Assembly: GCF_001741865.1 (NCBI RefSeq)
Contig: NZ_CP017147.1
Coordinates: 2,099,001-2,163,000 of the forward strand
DNA length: 64,000 nucleotides
Direction of reading: 5' to 3'
Source: Bosea vaviloviae
GTDB lineage: Bacteria; Pseudomonadota; Alphaproteobacteria; Rhizobiales; Beijerinckiaceae
Shown: positions 60,737 through 64,000 of the stretch, piece by piece
Layout: every line of letters begins with the position of its first letter
Numbering within the stretch: position 1 is the stretch's first letter
Notes under the pieces: generated by a model
Seen by the model: only the letters and a program-made list of their open reading frames with translations
What the model was told of the DNA's origin: nothing
The model's database searches: none
Translations under genes and position numbers: made by a program

Positions 60737-62578
60737 TCAGAACGCCTCTTCCCAGTTCCGGCTGAGCCGCATCGCCGAGTTGATCAGCCCGACCATCGAA
60801 TAGGTCTGGGGGAAATTGCCCCAGAGCTCGCCGGTGGCGAGGTCGGCATCCTCCGAGAGCAGGCCAAAGCTGTTGCGCCGTTTCAGGATGCGGTCGAACA
60901 GCTCCTTGGCCTCGTCGACCCGGCCGATCGCGTAGAGCGCGTCGACATACCAGAAGGCGCAGATCAGGAAGCCGGTGTGCATGAAGCCGAAATCGTCCTG
61001 CGTCGCATAGCGCAGCAGCAGGTCGCCGCGCGTGAGATCACGGCCGATCGCCTCGACGGTCGCGATATAGCGCGGATCGTCGGCCTTGACGAAGCCGAGC
61101 TCGGCGAAGAGCAGCAGCGTCGCGTCGAGTTCCGTCCCGTCAAAGGTCGAGACGAAATGGCCCTTCTCCTCGTTCCAGATGCGCTCGCCGATGATGCCCT
61201 TCAGGCGCTTGGCCTCGGATCGCCAATACTCCTTGCGGTCGGCCCGGCCGAGCGTGCCGGCGATGCGGGCGAGGCGGTCGCACGCCGCCCAGCACATCAC
61301 GCTGGAGAAGGAGTGCACCACCTGCCTTTCGCGCAGCTCCCAGGGGCCGGCGTCGGGCTTGTCGAAATAAGCGATGGCGAGTTCGCCCATGCGCTCGAGC
61401 TGGGCAAAGAGCGTGTCCTTGCCGGGCTGGATCAGGCGCTGGTCGAAGAAGGAATGCGTCGCCGCGAGCACGACCGCGCCGTAGCCGTCGTTCTGGATCT
61501 GCGTCGCCGCGCCATTGCCGAAGCGCACCGGCTGGTGGCCGCGATAGCCTGAGAGATTGGGCGCCTCGAACTCGTCCAGCGTGCCGCCGCGCGTGATCGG
61601 GTAGAGCGGCGGCAGATGCTCGGCCCCGCTTTCGGTGAAGGTGTCGACGATATTGGTGATGAAGCCGAGATAATCCTCCATCGTCCGCGTCGTGCCCAGG
61701 CGGTTGAGCGCATGGACGACGAAATAGGCGTCGCGCAGCCAGCAGAAGCGATAGTCCCAGTTGCGCTGGGTGCCAGGCGCCTCGGGGATCGAGGTGGTGA
61801 GCGCTGCGACGATCGCGCCGCTCTCCTCGAAGGAGCAGAGCTTCAGCGTGATCGCGGCGCGGATCACCTCTTTTTGCCAGTCGAACGGGATCGAGAGCGA
61901 GCGCACCCAGTCGCGCCAGTAATCGGTCGTCTTGTCCAGGAATTCGCGCGAGGTCGTCTCGATCTCGGCGCGCAGCGCCTCGTCCGAGCCGATGAAGAAG
62001 GAGAAGGGTCGGTCGACCGCGAAGGGGATGCTGTCGACGACATAGGAGACCGGCGCGTCGGTGGTCAGGCGGATGGTCTGATCGGCACCGACGAAGCGGA
62101 CATGGTTGGAGCCGCGCGTGATCTCGTCGGGCTCCTCGCCGAGGCCCAGGCTCGGCTTGAGCACGATGCGGATGCGCGGCCGGCCCGAGATGCGCCTGAC
62201 GCGCCGCACCAGCTGCGGCGGCCGGAAGAAGCGCTCATAGCGCACGAAACGCGGCGCGAAATCGAGGATCTCGATGGCGTTGCCCTGATCGTCCGACAAG
62301 ACGGAGGACAGGATCGCGGTGTTGTCGAGATAATTTTGCTCGCAGCGCGTCATCCCAACCAGCTCGATCGCGAAGACGCCTTTCTTCGGCATCGCTCCGT
62401 CATCGTCCGGTTGGTTGTCGATCAGGGCGCAGAACACCGGGTCGCGGTCGAAGCGCGGGAAGCAGCCCCAGACAATGCGGGCGCGCCTGTCGATCAGCGC
62501 GGCGATCGTGCAATTGCCGATCACGCCGAGGTCGAGCGAGACGGAGTTCCGTCCCGCGATCGTCGTCGAAACTGTCAT
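60737..62578 (-). CDS. Glycoside hydrolase family 15 protein (glucoamylase/trehalase-like)
   Basis: A 613-residue enzyme with an N-terminal beta-sandwich (LGVIGNCTIAALIDRRARIV, WGCFPRFDRDPVFCALID) and a C-terminal alpha/alpha barrel. Family marks: RNWDYRFCWLRDAYFVVHAL, PITRGGTLDEFEAPNLSGYR, QIQNDGYGAVVLAATHSF, FVSTFDGTELDATLLLFAEL and LLSEDADLATGELWGNFPQT. AAGG precedes ATG 62578, 8 nt after the otsB stop. In a trehalose locus it may hydrolyse trehalose or a glucan; some GH15 members are trehalases. The frame running upstream to 62962 overlaps otsB and is rejected. Confidence 0.93.
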   Translation of the reverse strand: MTVSTTIAGRNSVSLDLGVIGNCTIAALIDRRARIVWGCFPRFDRDPVFCALIDNQPDDDGAMPKKGVFAIELVGMTRCEQNYLDNTAILSSVLSDDQGNAIEILDFAPRFVRYERFFRPPQLVRRVRRISGRPRIRIVLKPSLGLGEEPDEITRGSNHVRFVGADQTIRLTTDAPVSYVVDSIPFAVDRPFSFFIGSDEALRAEIETTSREFLDKTTDYWRDWVRSLSIPFDWQKEVIRAAITLKLCSFEESGAIVAALTTSIPEAPGTQRNWDYRFCWLRDAYFVVHALNRLGTTRTMEDYLGFITNIVDTFTESGAEHLPPLYPITRGGTLDEFEAPNLSGYRGHQPVRFGNGAATQIQNDGYGAVVLAATHSFFDQRLIQPGKDTLFAQLERMGELAIAYFDKPDAGPWELRERQVVHSFSSVMCWAACDRLARIAGTLGRADRKEYWRSEAKRLKGIIGERIWNEEKGHFVSTFDGTELDATLLLFAELGFVKADDPRYIATVEAIGRDLTRGDLLLRYATQDDFGFMHTGFLICAFWYVDALYAIGRVDEAKELFDRILKRRNSFGLLSEDADLATGELWGNFPQTYSMVGLINSAMRLSRNWEEAF

Positions 62579-62586
62579 CGGTAACC

Positions 62587-63378
62587 TTATGAGAAGCTGG
62601 AAGCGGTCAGACGGCCGTGTTCGGCCGCGGTGAGAAGGATAGTGCGCAGGGCGGTCGGCGAGGCAATGCGGTGCGCGGCACAGGTCTCGCCGTCGCCGAT
62701 CCGGATCGAGAGCCCGCCCAATGCGTTCACCGCCTCGAAGCCGGCCTCGTCCGTGATGTCGTCGCCGATGAAGACGGGCCTGCGTCCGGCATAGGGCGCG
62801 GCCTGCATCAATTGAACGATGGCGCCGCCCTTGCTGGCGCCGGCGGGAACCAGCTCGGCCACCGATTTGCCTTCCTGGAGCCGGATTGCCGGTCCCATGC
62901 GGGCGGCAACATTGCGCATCAGCTCCAGCGCCTCGTCCTTCAGCGTGGGCGCCAGCCGCCAATGCAGAGCAATCGAGATGCGCTTGTCCTCGACGATGAT
63001 GCCGACATGGCTGTTGGCGAAGCGCACCAGATCGCGTGTCGCCTCGCGCATCGCCTCGGGCACCGCGGACTGCGAAAGGATTTCGCCATCGACCCGAATT
63101 TGCGCGCCATGCAGCCCGGCCGCGTCGAATCGATAGGGCGCCAGAACCTCGTCGAGAAAGCTGACGGGCCGGCCGGAGACGAGCGCCAGCGCTCCGCCAA
63201 GCGAGGCGCGCAAGGATTCCAGTGCGGGGGCCACCTGTCGGTCGAGATGCACGGCGTCGGGCATGGGCGCGATCTCGACGAGCGTGCCGTCGAAGTCGAG
63301 AAACAGAGCGATCTCGGACTCCGTGGGAGCGATGTCGCGGATATCGTGGGGCAATTCAGTTTCGATCAGTGTCATCAT
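62587..63378 (-). CDS. otsB: Trehalose-6-phosphate phosphatase
   Basis: A 263-residue HAD-fold phosphatase releasing trehalose. Asp28 and Asp30 lie in LFLDFDGTLVEIAP; other marks are LVSGRPVSFLDEVL (motif II), AGLHGAQIRVDG, the Lys of VPAGASKGGAIVQL and the Asp cluster FIGDDITDEAGFEAV. It is followed 8 nt later by the GH15 gene and is divergent from otsA. Two 14-bp direct repeats spaced 21 bp lie immediately before its start codon. Confidence 0.95.
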   Translation of the reverse strand: MMTLIETELPHDIRDIAPTESEIALFLDFDGTLVEIAPMPDAVHLDRQVAPALESLRASLGGALALVSGRPVSFLDEVLAPYRFDAAGLHGAQIRVDGEILSQSAVPEAMREATRDLVRFANSHVGIIVEDKRISIALHWRLAPTLKDEALELMRNVAARMGPAIRLQEGKSVAELVPAGASKGGAIVQLMQAAPYAGRRPVFIGDDITDEAGFEAVNALGGLSIRIGDGETCAAHRIASPTALRTILLTAAEHGRLTASSFS

Positions 63379-63379
63379 C

Positions 63380-63414
63380 TTTGTCTATCTGAGCCAGATA
63401 TTTGTCTATCTGAG
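63380..63414. repeat. Two 14-bp direct repeats, 21-bp period, before otsB
   Basis: tttgtctatctgag occurs at 63380-63393 and again at 63401-63414, with similar flanks (catct.., gatat..). A 21-bp period is two DNA turns, so they could be paired protein-binding sites, or simply one more start-codon tandem duplication. Confidence 0.85.
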
Positions 63415-63596
63415 GCATGAGTCGGGCGAAAACACGGCCCTTCAGCTTGTGCGTTCCTTGTGCCGAAGCGCCGGCATGCCTCCCGGATCGTGATTCTGTT
63501 CGCGAACTCGCCACATTTATTGTCCAGCTTCCCGTTGCCGTCACGTTCTCGACGTGACGTTGCCACCGCTTCGCCATCGGCGGAGACGGAGGCCTT

Positions 63597-63622
63597 GGAA
63601 ACATTACGTGCTCAACCGCGTT
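63597..63622 (+). promoter_or_regulatory. Candidate EcfG-like promoter for otsA
   Basis: GGAAAC (63597-63602), 16 nt, CGTT (63619-63622) resembles the general-stress consensus with one inserted or changed base in the -35. Trehalose synthesis genes are known members of the EcfG/RpoE2 regulon in several rhizobia, which supports the match. The transcript would start near 63630 and carry the hairpin. Confidence 0.4.
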
Positions 63623-63630
63623 CTGTTCCT

Positions 63631-63663
63631 GCCACTGGTGTCGAAATTCTGGCGACCAGTGGC
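63631..63663 (+). promoter_or_regulatory. Hairpin in the otsA leader
   Basis: A perfect 9-bp stem (gccactggt / accagtggc) and a 15-base loop end 8 nt before the ribosome site AAGGAG of otsA. It may affect translation or mRNA stability, or be a palindromic operator. Confidence 0.5.
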
Positions 63664-63688
63664 AATTCAAAAGGAGAGCTGTCGCGCC

Positions 63689-64000
63689 ATGCGTCTCGTC
63701 ATCGTCTCGAATCGCGTCACCATTCCAGATCGTCACGAAAAAGCGGCGGCAGGGGGATTGGCGGTGGCGCTGCGCGAGGCGCTGGAGAAACGGGGCGGGC
63801 TCTGGTTCGGCTGGAGTGGCGATGTCAATGACGCCGCCGCCGGCCAGGCTGTCCGCACGGTCCAGCGCGGCAAGGTGACCTACGCGGTCACGGATCTCAC
63901 CGAGAGCGAGCGCCAGACCTATTATCTCGGCTTCTCGAACCGGGCGCTCTGGCCCAACATGCATTACCGGCTCGGCCTGACGGAGTTCTCGCGCACGGAT
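63689..64000 (+). CDS. otsA: Trehalose-6-phosphate synthase (3' end outside window)
   Basis: The first 104 codons of a GT20 glycosyltransferase that joins UDP-glucose and glucose-6-phosphate. It begins MRLVIVSNRVTIPDRHEKAA with the AGGLAVALREAL phosphate-binding loop. It continues GLWFGWSGDV, YYLGFSNRALWPNMHYRLG, the classic NRALWPxxHY segment. AAGGAG lies about 12 nt upstream of ATG 63689, a slightly long gap. It is divergent from otsB. Everything visible matches OtsA and the remaining part, about 360 codons, lies beyond base 64000. Confidence 0.95.
   Translation, partial: MRLVIVSNRVTIPDRHEKAAAGGLAVALREALEKRGGLWFGWSGDVNDAAAGQAVRTVQRGKVTYAVTDLTESERQTYYLGFSNRALWPNMHYRLGLTEFSRTD

Larger units (their letters stand above)
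63379..63688. other. 310-bp divergent control region of otsB and otsA
   Basis: No gene seen. It holds the direct repeats at 63380-63414 next to the otsB start, the small palindrome cgtcacg-N7-cgtgacg near 63539-63559, a candidate EcfG-like promoter (63597-63622) and a hairpin (63631-63663) before the otsA ribosome site (AAGGAG at 63671-63676). Confidence 0.6.

Noticed and set aside
62579..62962. Upstream extension of the GH15 frame
   Set aside because: It overlaps otsB in another frame; ATG 62578 has a ribosome site and the normal GH15 N-terminus.

Overview
The window is about 64 kb of GC-rich chromosome from an alphaproteobacterium, most likely a Hyphomicrobiales (Rhizobiales) member close to Bosea. 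That placement is inference. It rests on the gene content (GlxB, TadE/TadG, CycM, otsA/otsB, yejABEF, FOXRED1-like oxidoreductase), on several families of palindromic intergenic repeats of the rhizobial kind, and on candidate alphaproteobacterial promoter types (EcfG-like GGAAC-N16-CGTT, LexA-like GTTC-N7-GTTC). I saw no rRNA, tRNA, CRISPR array, phage gene or transposase. Most of the window reads as ordinary core or accessory metabolism with dense, often 4-nt-overlapping gene order.

Layout. 1-5279 (minus): an amino-acid-type ABC importer, an iron-dependent alcohol dehydrogenase, an XRE-cupin regulator and GlxB (cut by the window edge) in one direction, apparently an operon, with a divergent GntR regulator (5466) and a palindromic operator-like site over the promoter. 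6278-6844: a second XRE-cupin regulator. 7201-11383: an island of stress and DNA-repair-type genes (ATP-dependent DNA ligase, SRAP protein, DUF4031, several small uncharacterised genes) carrying a candidate general-stress promoter and a candidate SOS box. 11887-14061: TadG and TadE. 14253-16084: a small membrane protein translationally coupled to a 6-TM chemoreceptor without HAMP. 16203-24318: the yejABEF peptide/microcin-C-type importer with a DUF4260 gene and a vapBC-type toxin-antitoxin pair inside it, ending in deoB. 24620-27979: membrane cytochrome c, kdsB, pheA, nudC. 28043-33371: valine catabolism (mmsB, isobutyryl-CoA dehydrogenase, mmsA) with a divergent LysR. 33472-34776: REC-REC-GGDEF protein. 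35004-37784: iron-type ABC importer without ATPase. 38014-41221: sugar-type ABC importer without ATPase. 41375-43046: transaldolase and an HdeD-like membrane protein.

43033-51437 is probably a lysine/2-aminoadipate/glutarate degradation locus: TPP-dependent decarboxylase/synthase, glutarate-type CoA-transferase, glutaryl-CoA dehydrogenase, ALDH7-type aldehyde dehydrogenase, divergent LysR and a FOXRED1-like oxidoreductase. The TPP enzyme overlaps the CoA-transferase gene, which suggests an untested route from 2-oxoadipate through glutarate. 51452-60604 holds mixed genes (DinB, second TPP enzyme, M14 and M20 peptidases, LysE exporter, a 923-residue TPR protein). 60737-64000 is a trehalose locus: a GH15 enzyme and otsB facing otsA (cut by the window edge), with a candidate EcfG-like promoter and direct repeats between them.

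Two structural themes recur. Short tandem duplications sit exactly on gene starts or stops (2821, 28018, 33358, 52066, 63380). Long inverted-repeat elements fill most of the convergent or otherwise empty gaps, including two perfect 59-bp copies 43 kb apart.
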